A DNA stretch of 64,000 nucleotides. Origin: Notospermus geniculatus (Eukaryota; Nemertea; Pilidiophora; Heteronemertea; Lineidae). Position numbers and translations under genes: made by a program. Shown piece by piece: positions 36,094-51,000 of the stretch; the first letter of the stretch is position 1; the number at the start of each line of letters is the position of its first letter. The stretch covers positions 79,127 through 143,126 of the forward strand of contig NMRB01001517.1 of the NCBI GenBank assembly GCA_002633025.1, in the 5' to 3' direction. Under the pieces are notes generated by a model, which saw only the letters and a program-made list of their open reading frames with translations, was not told where the DNA came from and made no database searches.

Positions 36094-39000
36094 TCACACT
36101 TCACTCTCCATGCATGCATGAACTTGTTCTAATTTGTAAGCTAGTTTATAAGTCCGAGCAAATTCATCCTCCTCGAGGTTCTGTCGTAACTGGTCGTTGT
36201 ATTTGAGAACGTAACTGTAGAGTTCATTCAGAGCAGCTGACACATTGAATTCCTTTTGATGCTGAAAAATAAAGGATGGAATAAGTATTGAAAAGAACTA
36301 TCGGCTTAAAAGACAACATTAGGCAATTTAATGTCAATTTGTAATGTAGGAGGAAACTGGAGGCCCGGAGAAAACCTTGGCTGTCAGAGATCTGCCTAAG
36401 GTTTGAAATGCTCCAACTGGAAATTGAACCTACATCCTCAGGCACGACACGTGACCAAGTTTCCACTGCCTCATTCCGACACATCGCTTCAATATTCCAC
36501 TTACCCTACTCTCCTCACTCAAGAGGGCGCCCATATCCTGATCCGATATGGCCGGCATCATCTTGATATCCTGATAATATCGCTCGACCCACTTCTTGTA
36601 CTTGGGGATGTCCTTGGCGTACAGGAGCTTACTGGATGGTGAATCTTTCCCCAGGCGGTGTTCCTTCATTGAGCAACTGTCCATGAAGGTTTGAGCAATG
36701 ACGGAGAGGCAGGAATCGACAATGTTGGACTTGTGGACATCGAACACGAAATCAGGATTCTTTATCACGTTTACCCAGAATCGCAGTGGAAGACTGAAAT
36801 GCACATAAACAGAATTTTGTCAAGGAATGCTTGTGTAATGGGAGACTTTATTGCTGTTCGAGGCCGCCTGTTAACGGTCCAAGAACATCATAAATTTGAC
36901 ATCACAGATGTAAGCCGTGGCATCCATGTCATTATGAATGATATTGTGGCATGCACTTCTTCTCTGTGACGTGAAATTCCCTGATGTTCTTGGACCTCTA
37001 ACTGGTGGTGGCGTCTAACGGCAGTCAAGTCTCCCATATCGGGTACCAAAGATGGGGCGAAATCAGGTTTTGGCGAGGAACACAAACTTCTGCTGAACAT
37101 ACCTATTGCTTTTCCATGTGTGCACAGTTTCTGGGTCAGTTATGGCATGATGCAAGGCCTGGTCGTCCAGGAAATCAAACATATACTTAATGGCAAGTGG
37201 CAGAGCGCTCCCTCGGTGGGCAGTGCTGAAGAGCGTCTCGAAGAGGTCATCCACGTACTGTTGCAATGTGCCCTGTTGAGAGGAAAGAGACAATTGAATT
37301 GAATTGAAAGCAGACCAGTACGTGAAAGATAGTCTAGTCTGGAGTGAACTTCATGGATACATAGTGGGCTCTGTAAAATGGGTCAGAAGGTTACACAGCT
37401 GTAGACAGCAATGACAGTGACTCCATCAGCCCGTGCTACCATAAATTTAAAGGCTACACAGGAGTAGAGCACAATGGCAGTGACTCCATCAGCCCGTGCT
37501 ACCATAAATTTAAAGGCTACACAGGAGTAGAGCAAAATGGCAGTGACTCCATCAGCCCATGCTACCAACAGGTTTAAAGGCTACACAGCAGTAGAGCGCA
37601 ATGGCAGTGGCTCTGTCAGCCCATGCTACCAAGATTCATTCAGTCTTTTGAATGAAGGCCTAAAAGATGAATGTCCCTGGTTGAGACCAGGAGGAACCCT
37701 TTTGAAGTAAAACTTCAGAGTGGATTGCAAAGGTTATACAACCCTACAACACAAGGCTGCAGTTACATAACCCGTGACGCCACCTATTAGGCCGAGTTTT
37801 AATTCCTTCAACTTGAAGGATGAACTGATGATGTGCTGCAGCATTATAGCTGCTGGAATTCAATTTATAATGCATTTGAAACTTTGCGATATTCACAAAA
37901 GAATTTAGTAATTGACAGTAGCAGAACAAGCACAGCATTGAACGTCCCCCGTCGCCCCGGGTGCAAGTTCGATGGGCCTGTATTTTGAAGATTCCGTTCA
38001 GTATTAATGGCACAATCACAGTTTATATGATTCAGCTTTTTGGCCCCCTGGTGGCAAAGTGGGAAATCAGATTTGGTCGATTCTTTGACGCGACACACCG
38101 TTGGCCCATGATACATCCCTCCACCAAATATCAACCAAAATTTTCAGTCGTTCAGAAGTTACAGAGAGGAAGGGAACTTATGTGGTTTGTACAAAGCGCC
38201 CCCTACAGGGCTGGAAAATGAATGTAATTGAAAACCCGCAGAGTATATTATTTAGCCTTGCTAGATGAGGCTACCATAAAAATTTTGTGAAATTCCGTTC
38301 AGTATTAAAGGTGTAATCGCAGTTTTTGTGTTTTGGCTTTTGGCCCCCTGGTGGCAAAGTCGAGAATCGAATTTGGCCGATTCTTTCACGCGACACACCG
38401 TTGGCCCATGGTACATCCCCCCATCAAANNNNNNNNNNNNNNNNNNNNNNNNNNNNNNNNNNNNNNNNNNNNNNNNNNNNNNNNNNNNNNNNNNNNNNNN
38501 NNNNNNNNNNNNNNNNNNNNNNNNNNNNNNNNNNNNNNNNNNNNNNNNNNNNNNNNNNNNNNNNNNNNNNNNNNNNNNNNNNNNNNNNNNNNNNNNNNNN
38601 NNNNNNNNNNNNNNNNNNNNNNNNNNNNNNNNNNNNNNNNNNNNNNNNNNNNNNNNNNNNNNNNNNNNNNNNNNNNNNNNNNNNNNNNNNNNNNNNNNNN
38701 NNNNNNNNNNNNNNNNNNNNNNNNNNNNNNNNNNNNNNNNNNNNNNNNNNNNNNNNNNNNNNCTCCATCAGCCCGTGCTACCAACAGGTTTAAAGGCTAC
38801 ACAGCTGTAGAACTCAATGGCAGTGACTCTATCAGCCCATGCTACCAATATTCATTCAGTCTTTTGAGTGAAGGCCTAAAAGACGAATGCCCCTGGTTGA
38901 GACCAGGAGGAACCCTGTTGAAGTAAAACTTCATAGTGGATTGCAAAGGTTATACAACCCTACAACACAGGGCTGCAATTACATAACCCGTGACACCACC

Positions 39001-42000
39001 TATTAGGCCGACTTTTAACTCCTTCAACTTGAAGGCTGAACTGATGATGTGCTGCAGCATCATAGCTCTTGGAATTCAATTTATAATGCATTTGAAACTT
39101 CCACACTTTATGCGATATTCACAAAAGAATTTAGTAATTGATAGTAGCAGAATTAGTGAACACTAAAACGCTTTCAGATCAAATGATGGCAACACACCTT
39201 GGAAGATGATTAGCTGATAGGATTTTAATTAAAATGGCAAGAACATGCACTTCATATTAATTAATTAATTAAGCATTTAATTAATAATGTGTCATAATGG
39301 GAAATATATCACGATGTATTTTCTCCAAGTGCATGCCATAAGTAACCAGTATTTAATAGTCAGTACTCGAGAATGAAAGATGATATCATGAATTTTGAAG
39401 AAAAACACGTCATTAGTGATGGAGGGAAGATTGGATTGAAAATGAATGAGGAATGGAGGTATTTATAATCGAGATTTATTTGAATATCGTGGAGACCTGA
39501 AAGAGAGATAAGGTTGTGGCAGTGCCTTGTATTCTACAATACGATGGCTCAAGATTAATTCCTAGCTGTGCGACTCATTTTCTACACTAGTGCAGTGTGA
39601 CCAACAAATTTCAATTCGACATGGCAAAATGACCAGGCTGAAAAAATAACTGAAGGGTCATAGGCACGTACAACTGGTTAATGCATAACCGGCACACAGT
39701 TTAATATCAACAAGCTGAGAAAGTCTGTACATGGACAACCAAGCTCATTTCTCCTCGCAAGACTGGAGCAGACACCAATGATGTTCCTCAGCAAGTCAAT
39801 AGGGGGAGCATGCCTTTAATGTGTCATCCAAACCACAGCATCAACTATGCAGAAAGATTGCACATGTACTCACACTTAACATTGCACATGGGATCTTTGA
39901 AAATTGAAACTGGATTAATCTTGAAGTTCAAAATGTACCGGTATTGTTATCAGACCAGGAATATGGATTTCATTGACAGGTTTTATAGGACTCACAACAG
40001 TCTTGCACAACCACTTCCCGACACTTATTTCGGGGTGCGAGACTCTGATGGTAAAACCTGATATGTTCAGGCGGACTCAAAAATCACAGAAATATGATGA
40101 TGCAACAACAACAGAATGAAGAAAGTCGGACAATACTGAAGCAAATTTCATTTTATTTTAGCTGATTCTATACGGAATCTCTCATCTGATTCCTTATACT
40201 TACCTTTGTGGCTAATAATCGTGTGAGGTAGATCTCACTGACCATCTTGTTACTCCGATCACCTTCCCTGTTGTCATTCACGTCATGTTGCTTGACCTAC
40301 GGAACGGAAAAATGAAACCAATGACATAAAATTTCACAAAATTGAGCCAAGAAGGCCAACTCACTATTTGCATGAGCTCCATCATACTCAGGTCAAGGTA
40401 CAATGTCATACATCTAGGCTTGAATAAGCTTTCTGAAACTACCGACAGTAAAGTCTGAAGTTGCCAATAAGGAGGCAGTCGATACTTACTAAATGATAAA
40501 ATTTGACACCGTTGTTCTCCAAGTCAACACTAATGGTGTTGGGGGATATGGACCGGCTGAGTTGAGGACTCCCAGCAAAATAGGATGCATTTTCTGAAAG
40601 AACAGAATAAACATGTAGCAGAAAATTCACCAACAGCTTTTGGTCTCAGTAAGACAGTGGCTAGAAGTAGGCCGTAAAAGTTCAAGGCTATTTTAATGGT
40701 TCAAGGCCATAGAAAACATTTACAAAGACAGTGAAATGGTTAATCTACAGTTGTCACCAAACCCTTGTAAAGCTAAGGGCCTGAGTGCCATATGCCAGCA
40801 GCTTATAAAGACAGATATATTAACCGACCCCACAGGCATTTCGATTGTTATAAAGCATGCATAGAAATCTCCAGAGCCCGAATCAATATTTGTTGTTATA
40901 ATGCACGAGTAGAAGAAATGTTCACAGACCAAGCCAATTTTCACCATTCTCCTCAATATTCAGCACAAGAAAGTTTGCCAAAGAATCACACAGCAAATCT
41001 GGTAGTAGTAAAGACTTGACAACACATGACCTACAAATTGTAGGTCATATTCCAGGAAGGGAACATCGTAGGTACATATATGGCAAAGCTAATCACACTC
41101 TAAGGTAGCCTCGCTAACATGAGCTGCCAATTATATTCACAGCTAACCAGGACTATGTAATGGTGGCCCATTGAACCAGAGCTGCCCTCCAAAGGTAGAA
41201 GTCAGTATCTCCACTAGTTATCAGTGGGAGCACGGTCAATTGAAGTAACAGCTACATGTACATGTACATTCTACACTACTTAGTACTACGTGATAGAGCC
41301 ATTACTTCAGGCAATCATACCCCACTGATTACAAATACTACCTTTTACCATTGCAGGGTAGAATGGAATGGCCTTCAGGAATGTCCCCTATAGACTCTGC
41401 GCGTGAAGAAACAGAATCAACCCTTACAGATTCAGTCTCAGTTAAGCTGTCTGATTTGCGAAATGGGCAGAGAGTTTGTAATCAGACCTAACGAAATGAT
41501 ATCCAAAGATATTTAGGATAAGTGATGTCACTCACTACTTGGTGGAAGGACTGATTGGATGGAGATGTTTTCAGGCAACTGGTTCAACTCTCAGGATCAG
41601 GATGGAAATTGATCAGAACAGAAGTTTTTAGGATGGATAAAGCTGTAAGGATTGAAGGGAGCCTTCAGGATGGATGCCTTTTGGGGACTTCGGCGGATAG
41701 ATGCTTCTGTGTGACCCTCATTTCCATCCTGTCCTTGTAACTTCTTTTGAATCAAGAGAAAGAGAAGAGGGGTACAGAGATATTTCACTTTAGGAACCAC
41801 CTCCATCAATCAGTCTTCAAGTGCCTTGGAGGAGTGCCCCTGCCCATCAAAGCATAGCTTAAACCTCAACACCTCAGAAAGTCTACAAGATGGAACTTTA
41901 TCTGTTCTTGACCATGCTCTAACTTGACAATTTTATTCTTTTTTACATGTGTTTGCTAGAATGACATATGTAGCAGAACTTTCTGAGGTGTTGTTCCTTG

Positions 42001-45000
42001 TGTCTAGTTACCTTTCCCAAGAATCAGGATAGGCATTCCAGGCCCTGAGAGAAGTCAGATATATACAAAATAAATATTGAAATCAAAGTAAAACACACAT
42101 GACAATACTCCTAAAACGCCCCCACGGCATCAACATGCATCATACTTACGCCATAAATCAAACGCTCGCCTCACGACATAGTCTGGTTTGATAAACAACA
42201 CATGTTACCATGGAATTAGGATCTAAATGTTTCCAAACTGACCCTACTCTCGGCGATCAATGAATTAATCCCCATGAACCCCTGTTGAGATTTTGACAGG
42301 TCAACTGCATTCGTCAACTGATGGTAGACATATTATGGCAAGTCAATGTTCAAACGGCTGAAGATTCTACGATCATGCTTACCGTATCGGTTATAATTTT
42401 GGCTCTTCTCCGACAGTAGCGAGAGATTATAGCTGCTGGAGGACTGGCGTGGAATAAGGGAAACTTTAGCACCATCTGGCACCTTGTAGTGTTGCAATGA
42501 ATTAATTCGTTTATAATCTCCTTCTGTTTTTGATGTCACGTCCTCGTCCTGTAGGATGATGCGGCCCTGGACACCGGTGATCCATTCTGCAAGTACACAA
42601 TGCCATATTAGCAACATTTTCAAGGTGAGTTTCATCACATTTTTGACAGAAAATCCACAAATTCTCAAGAATTTGCACAATTTTCAAAGAGAATTTAGTA
42701 CATTTTCAAGGAGAATTCATCAAAGTCTGATGCAAAATTCAAAAATTTTCAAGAATCTGCCCAATTTTCATGGACTTTTTCAAGGAGAACTTGCCATATT
42801 CACTTATTAAGACTTCCCTATATTATCAAGGAGTTTCACTATAGCCCTTGAACTGACACTAGGTCTTGTGACGGGACATTAAGCCCCTGTCAATTTCTCA
42901 ATGAGCAAAACTGCCAAAAATCTTACCTAGATCTAGAGCCTCCCTACGCGGACGAGTGGAATTACTGAAGGGTGAGTTACGGAACAATACGTCTAAGATC
43001 TTGTCCTTGACCTGAGATATCGTGTCGCAATCCAACACACGCACACAATGTTCCTGGGCACCATATGTCATGTCATATTCTATCACATTTAGAGTCTGAA
43101 AGAAAAAGAGCAGAAAGTATTTTATAGAGGGAATCAACTGGTTACAACTTCTGGCTGACACAGAACCACTACTTGGTCAAGATCAACGCAAAGAGGATAA
43201 TTTCACTTACAATAGTTTTATAATCTATCTGTTGTCTTATCAACTTGTCTTCAGAGAGTGAATACTTCGCCTCAGACGTCACAGCATCGACTGGTCCCTT
43301 TGACACCTGTGCCTTGATCGCTGTGAATAACATGAACAGTGGTTCACCGGCACACTCCTGCAAGAGAAGAGTCAAATTCTAGAGCTCAATGACTGTATCT
43401 ACACTAAACTGGGAGAACCAACCACAAAACAGACGGCAGTTCTGTGCTTGCCATCACGGCCAAAACACTGGTGACACAGAGAGAAGGATCTGGGCGTAAA
43501 TAAATGCCCAAAACAGGACAGGCGAAGATTGTGAAACTGGCTTTTCCAAATCTTAAGTAGCCAAAAGGGCTCTCCTTCATGTCGGAGTTTTCTCATGCGA
43601 GTTGGCTCTCAATGGGCAATTCACCATTGCATTTCCTTCAGCTTAAGCTGCCCATAGCTTTCTATGGCTAAGTTGCCCATAGAGAGCCAACTTGAAGAAA
43701 CAGTTACCCATAGCTTTCTATGGCTACATGTAAGTTGCCCATAGAGAGCCACCTTGCGGAAACAGTTACCCATAGCTTTCTATGGCTACATGTAAGTTGC
43801 CCATAGAGAGCCACGTTGCAGAAACAGTTACCCATACCAGTAGCTTTCTATGGCTAAGTTGCTCATAGAGAGCCAACTTCTAGGAGAAATCTCAAGTGGA
43901 GGCGAGCTCCTTTAGTTATGGCTTCTTGTGCTAAATCCATCCCTATATTCCCTGACACCATGATGTTCCTTTTATTAGGCTTAATTACCTTCCAAACTAA
44001 TTAATTACCTTTCAAACTAATTAATATTTCAAAGCTCAAAAGAGTTAATGAAACATGTGTTACATAGAAAGATAACAGGCTGCACAAACTCTTCTTTCCA
44101 TTTGCTAAACTCGACCAATTACCCCACATCAACCAATCACCGACAAATAAAGACTTGTCACTTTCTTAATAGAAATTGACTGGGTGTGATCAAAACTAAA
44201 AGAGCATTGATCGTATCGAATCAGTGTGCAGTGTTCTGGAACAACGATCACCGATTAACGGAACTATGGAATCATTTAACTAGAGACAGTGGCAGTTCGT
44301 GTGACACTAATTAATGTATATGTTGTACGAAGATAGATTTAACCCTGCCACTGCAGATAGAGGGATCGAAGGGAAGTGGTTGAAAACAAGAGAAGTTTGT
44401 GATCCCCAAATTTTGATACGTTAGCATCAATAGACAGACAAGCATTCATCTCCATCCAAAGGCTCACTGCAGAGTTGCTGGATGTCAATCTGTCATATGT
44501 CTCACCTTGAGGAACTTGAAAAGTAGGAATGTGAACCAGTTACTGAGCATCTTCTCCGCCACAGACTCAGTCCTCCTCAACAATAACTTGGGATGATTCT
44601 TACTCTCCATCGTCTTCTCGATGAGCTCGGCTAACAAAGTCTTCAGGATACTAAAACAAGAGAGGATCAAATCATTCAACTCTGTTGTTTTTCACTCTGT
44701 GGGTATACCACCCACAGCAGTACCCTTACATGTACCTGGAAGTCACTGTTTACAGTACCCTTGTGAAGGGTACTGTTTACAGTACCCTTGTGAAGTTCTG
44801 GAAAACTTGTGAAGTTCTGGAAAACAGAACTTCCAGACGAGAGCCTTGGATTACGCCAGCCACAGCACAGGACAGGCATCCAGAGGGCAACTGACAATCT
44901 AGCTAGGCCAATCTAGCTTTACTTTGTGGCGAGACCAACGATGAAGAAAGACACAACTATGAAGAAAGACACGGTTTCACACCCCTCATGCCTTGTGAAA

Positions 45001-48000
45001 GGGATAAGCTGACTCCCCTATGCAACTCCATCTATTGGCCTCCACACACTTCCACAGACTGCGGTGTGATTTTCAGATGCACCAACTGTATGGAAGCAGC
45101 GGAGTGGAAGACAACAGAGGAACTGCTGAATCTAGTATGAAATGCACAGATGTACTGTAGGGAGGACTTGAGTCGAGAAAATTCATAGCCATCGGTCCAG
45201 AATATCTCAACACCTACTCTGTATGGTACTCCATCCTGCCTTGGAGTGTGACGGAGAGAAGAGATGCCACATTCCCTCGATCTCTCATGGAGAAATTCCT
45301 GTTGCTTTCCAATGTTCGAATGAAGATCAGGAGGAAAGTTTTGTTGCCGATGAGAGCGTCGAAGAGTCGCAGGCCTCGTTCAATGGAATCCCGGCGAGTG
45401 AGGTCGACCTGGAAACGAGGACAGGATGTCAATAGTCATCAAAACCAAACAGGCCTACAACAGCTTCAAACTGCCCGAGAAGTACATGTAAGTGCACGTG
45501 TCTCCTCCACGTCAGAGTTTGCTCTCAATGGGCAACTCACCAGTTGGTTTCTGCAGGACTTACGCTGCGACCAGAGACACAAACGGTTGCCCCCAATATT
45601 TTCTACAGCAGAGTTGCCCATAGAGAGCCAACTAGTATGAGAAAATTCCCACGCAAAGAAGCACCTTTAGTGCGGCCACTAAGTCACTGGTACAACTATT
45701 ACACAGCCAGTAGACCTCAAACTCGGAGATCACGAAATGGTATGATATCGGGATCCAAGAGAACTAGTACCTACCTCTAAAGCTTTGCAGACAGGATGAT
45801 CGCACTCATCAATCGACGGGAACAACACACGCATACAGAAACTTCTGTAGTCCAGGAATGGAATGCCACCAATACTCGCCATCTCTTGTGTCAGCTCAGT
45901 CATGTCTGTCTGGAGCTCAGCAAACGCTGGAAAAGAGAAAACTCTCATTAGGCCAAGCTTACATCTTCTTTTCCTTCAGAGCTCATGGATCAGTATCATG
46001 ATCAGGACCCACAACCAGCACTCTTTTCAGAAATTTCCTGTATTCTGAGGCAACAAGTGAACAACCGCACGGCAGAAATCAAGGGCGGCTTCCCCAAACA
46101 TTTTTTTTGCTTGCGGCTCTTCATGTGTGCAACACCAAACTCACTTTGAAAAGAACTCGGCTGAATTTTGAGCGAAAAACTTGATGAAAACGATATCCCC
46201 CTTTTTTTCTCATCAGCAGCTAATGAGACTATCATCCATTTTCATCTTCAACGAAGTCAAGCTAACTTAATGAAAACATCCGTGATTACCAGTTTACTGA
46301 TGAATCATTTCAGAGCGTTTTGTTTCATTAAAACTTTTTCACAACTAATTCAATTCCTGATTGTGATGAGTTTTTTACGCCTCAGATTCATTACCCCCAA
46401 AAGATGGCAAATCATTCTCATATCTGTTATTAATGAGGCGAGATGAAAGCCATTTAGCTCCCGGTCATTAACTCCATCGAAAAACAAAGAACTTTGAACC
46501 GTGACTGACAGCAGCCATTTTGACTTTGTCAACTGAAATGAATATCTGTGTTGATTTGAAAACACTGTGATTCCAAGCAGTACCCCGGAACGTTTTTAAC
46601 AATTGATGAAATACACAAGACTCTAGCTCACCGAGATGAAATTAACCTGGGTATCTTGCATTTAGAGTATGTCTTTCATGTTGTAAAAGAATCCGCCAAC
46701 AGGCATAAACGTCTGTTCCTTGAAATCGCATCAAATTTTACTTTGTAGATCAGACGGGTGACTAGATAGATACCTTTTGACAAATATTCAGCATCTCAGA
46801 ACACATCTGAGGCAGACGTTAACAATAATTTCAATGACGATGAATGCAGTGGATGTCAGAATGCAGAGTGTTGCACAGACACTTTGTAAACAGTATGCGT
46901 CTCAGTTAAAAGTGTATTATACACAATCTAATGATGAAATGTGACGACCTGACCATCCCAAATCATTCACTTAAGCATAGCTTGAAGCACAAAAGAAGAA
47001 AGACCCAAGCAGTGAAAAAAATTCCCGTCTTCAAATAAAATGTTTTAAAAACCTTATACCTAAATCTGCTAAAAGCAAAAATTGAAAAAATACCGAGCAA
47101 GGCATGAGAATAATCCATTACATAGGCAACATAAGCGACAACAACAATGCTATGCTAAAACAAAATACAACACCGACACTCCCATAATGCATCTGGACAA
47201 AGCAGACGACATCGGTGAAATATCATTCAAACAGGAAGTGGTATGTTTGTCAGGAAGTGAAAGCGGCAATGTTACCGCCGGGGAGGGAAAAATGTGAAAA
47301 CTACGATGGTTTTTCAGGAAAATGTTGGGTGGAAACTAAAAGGGCCTGAAAATGAGAAGAGGTCTACACAAAAGGAACACCTAGGGCAGTAATCGAAGAA
47401 TATTCATGGAATGGCTTGCCATTTTGTGCACAATAGGTCTTTACGGTCATTTTCTTTGAAAGGGTTCGCCATGGAAATGATGGACCCTCAAAGAAATCTG
47501 CCGATAATGACCTTTTAGAGAGCATCGGAAAGTTTCTAAAGGGGACCTGCACATGAATTGTCAAGCCAGTCCAACACCAAGCTACAATATAAACCCCTAC
47601 CCAATGCTATTTCAACCAAAACCCAAAATCAGCCCAAAGAAATGAAAAACATCGAGTAGCATAATCTCGAACATAAAAATCTCAGGTGCCATGTATGGTT
47701 GAGATTGAGGTTGAGTACGAACCATGCAGGCCAGTTACCAGGCCTAGTTCAGGCATTAGAGACTGCAAATCGGCAAATGCTGAAACAGGACAAATACAAA
47801 CCACATGACGAAATAAATCGAAACAAAATACGGCCATGCACAGAGTTTTTGAATTGAACCAAGTCTCTCGTTTCTTGTACATATACCATTACAATGTTTC
47901 CCAGTGTTGTGTTGGTGGCATAGAATATGTCTTGGGAAACGTGGATATGTTTACCCTTTCCACATCTAGGGGACACTGCTGGCAATAGGAGCTGTCAGCC

Positions 48001-51000
48001 AGTTGACCAATAGATGTCACCATGGCCCAAGTCAACGCCTAGCAGACCTAATCATGGTTGATTGAGCACCAATCAGGGGAATTTTATATTTTGTCTGCGA
48101 GAACCTTCTTTCCGTTTTTTGCGATAAGTGTGGCTGACTGCTCCTATTGGTGGAGAATTTGGCAACAAAAGGCTGCTGTTGGGCCTAACAACTGCTGCGG
48201 GTTCTACAATCAGGCAGTTTTTGATGGACACCATAAATGCCACAGGTAGCTAGCCAATGTTCTAACAGGAGTCAAATATATCGAATGGAACCCACATGAA
48301 CCCAAGTGTGGAGGGCCAGGGTTGGGGATTCAATTTGGGCAACTTAGAAGTAACTTCACACACGTATTAAGGGCACCGTGAGAGGCAGTGAGGAATGTCC
48401 AACATGCTCTTCACACAGATTGGTCGTTTAGGAAGCAGTGGTCATCTTTGAAAAGCAGGCTGCCTGACGCCTGAAGCCACACAGCTCCCTCAGAGAGTCC
48501 AACAATTGCCTGCCGCTTTGGCTAAAAGAACATTGACCTAACATCGCCATTCAATTTCACGAGAGTCTAAATCAGCTCAGACGATCAATACAAGTCACTT
48601 TTTCTAATCATCCCAGCTTTTTGCCACTGCGACATAAAACCTAACCTAAATCATGCAACAGTTTCTTATTTTACTCGCGTTATTTCTGAAAGGTTAAAGC
48701 TCATTTTCTCTGGCAATGCTTCCCTATTTTGTCGACAATTTTTTCTGAGTTGTTACAGTGTCAATTTTTAGCAACATTATAAAATCTAAATCAGTTGGCT
48801 GTTCATTTTTTGCAACCTTTATCGCATGAACGTGTTTTCTATCATAAAATCTTTCCACAAAATCCAATTTCATTACTATCATGCTAAAAACACAAAATCC
48901 GGCTCAATTTTTCGTCGGCTTTTTTTGGCACATCATGCCACAAGTCTAAACGAAATTTGAAAGCCATCATTAGGCCAGACAAGAGGTAATGAGATTGACG
49001 ATGAAAAAAACGGCAATATTATAAGAGAAAACGCCGACGACACGCAGTTCCCTGGAGAGCGAGAGTTCACTTCACATCAGGCTGACACAGATCACAGTCA
49101 GCTTAACCTGAAACCGATGCGATATTTGCCTGGTACAATAACTCTTTGAGGTAAGTTTTAATAAGCTTCCTGCATATCTAGGGAAGTCGTCTTTGTGCAG
49201 CGGCATTGTTGCCGTCTTTTAATTAGAGCGACTTGAACTCTTGTATGTCAGAGGTAACGTTATTGTGCTTTTTGCAAACGTTAACACGTTGAGGATCACG
49301 GATGAAAAGATAAGATAATCTGTCTAGGTATTTCCCTGTACACGATCAGTCTATGCTGTAAGTGTAGGTAGTGCTGTAGGAGGAGGTGTATCTGAATAGG
49401 TAGAAACTGTGAGAGATGGTGCAATTTTAGAACAGAAAGGCAAAAGAGTGAAGGAAAGAGAGAAGCCAAAATTTCTAGGAAATCTAGCATTCTGTCAGCA
49501 GACCTCAATAATGCCTGTAGGTCACTGACACTGTCACATGATGCTTAGAAGGCCGATTATTCAAGCTTATTAAAATAACTCCACTTGAATGACATACACG
49601 GGAAAAAAATCATGAAATTGTTAAAAGAAAGGGGAAAAAAATTGACACGTACGACTCATAAAAGCATAGCTAACAACACCAAAACTTGAAAAGATAAATC
49701 AGTGAAATCAGTTTGACTGTTTAGCCATGCAAAGCCTATCCTAACATCAGATTTTTGAACTTCAGACAAAATTTGACGCGCTATAAGTTGACAGATAAAA
49801 TGCAAGACGGGGACAGGAATGGGGNNNNNNNNNNNNNNNNNNNNNNNNNNNNNNNNNNNNNNNNNNNNNNNNNNNNNNNNNNNNNNNNNNNNNNNNNNNN
49901 NTAATCTACTAATTCTGTTCCTGATGTCCCGTTTTCTGAAATGCCCGAAATATGTGTTGAGGGCAATGAAATAGTGGAAAGCTCCCTTGCGTTGTCATCA
50001 ACATTATGACCCCACATTCTAACCCCATCGACCTCGAATCTAGTTATGCCAAAATGTGAGTTCAGAGCAAATTTGTGGCTATAAAAGAGTGGAGAATGCC
50101 TTCTCATTGTGAACATGGCCATTCACAAGACCAGCAACTCAACCCTCTGACCCGGTGTCAACTCACTGGCAAAGAGCCTTGCACTCCTCAGATGGGACAT
50201 GTCTGTCATAAAATGCTCTCCATTTTCATTCAGTATGACTAGGCTGGTACCTTGGAATCACCAACGACCAGCTATAAGTGTTATCGACAGGTACGGTAAT
50301 GATACAGGATGACAGGAGGAACAGTTGGAAGTCAATAGAAAATCTCTGTGAATACTTTAACCCTGTGACCTATTGTTCTTTTATTACCCACTTTGTGAGC
50401 AGAATACTGTCAGAATCACAAACTTTCTTCACAGGATGAAACATCGAGGTGCAAACATTATTCGGATGAAAAATGATGAAAACCTTAAAATGTTAAAGGG
50501 GCCATGATCTCAACATTACAAAACCAGCTACAGTACTTCGTAGCACATAATTTTACCATATCAGGATGTCCCAAAAGACGGCACTTACATATCCTTATAC
50601 TGTAAACCGTGAAATTTTTGCGTGCGTTTTATTTTCGCGATTTTCGCGTTCAAGGGTCAAAACGCGAACAAAAATCGCGCGAAAATTACTCTTCTTATTA
50701 TTCTTTTGAAGCTGAAGGGTTCCAATCGCGAATATTTATTCTTCGCGAATTCGTAGATCACCAAAATCGCGAACATTTAGCGTCGCGAAAATATCACGGT
50801 TTACAGTACATGTACAGTGCCACTACTGCTACAAAGTACAGTATCTGGGTACATGTGAGAGAAAATTGACGCCAGTGCCACTTTAAGAACCAGATGTGAT
50901 AAAATGCAAGACATAAGCCAACAACAGGGATCTATTAATACCACTACGAAGTCGCATTTTTCTAACATTCTAAATATAGTTTTTTGACGATGCAGACGAA

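Larger units (their letters stand above)
36094..45926 (-). other. Plexin cytoplasmic GAP / Rho-binding exons
   Basis: The N-terminal GAP half includes [20 protein letters not shown], which holds the first arginine finger region, and [19 protein letters not shown]. The Rho-binding domain spans 42383-43357 ([18 protein letters not shown]). A Ser/Tyr-rich linker follows (42383-40490). The second GAP half includes [20 protein letters not shown] and [18 protein letters not shown] with the second catalytic arginine, then [20 protein letters not shown]. Key residues appear intact, so GAP activity is expected. Confidence 0.93.

Noticed and set aside
38326-38926. Long open frames across the N gap
   Set aside because: They exist only because undetermined bases contain no stop codons.
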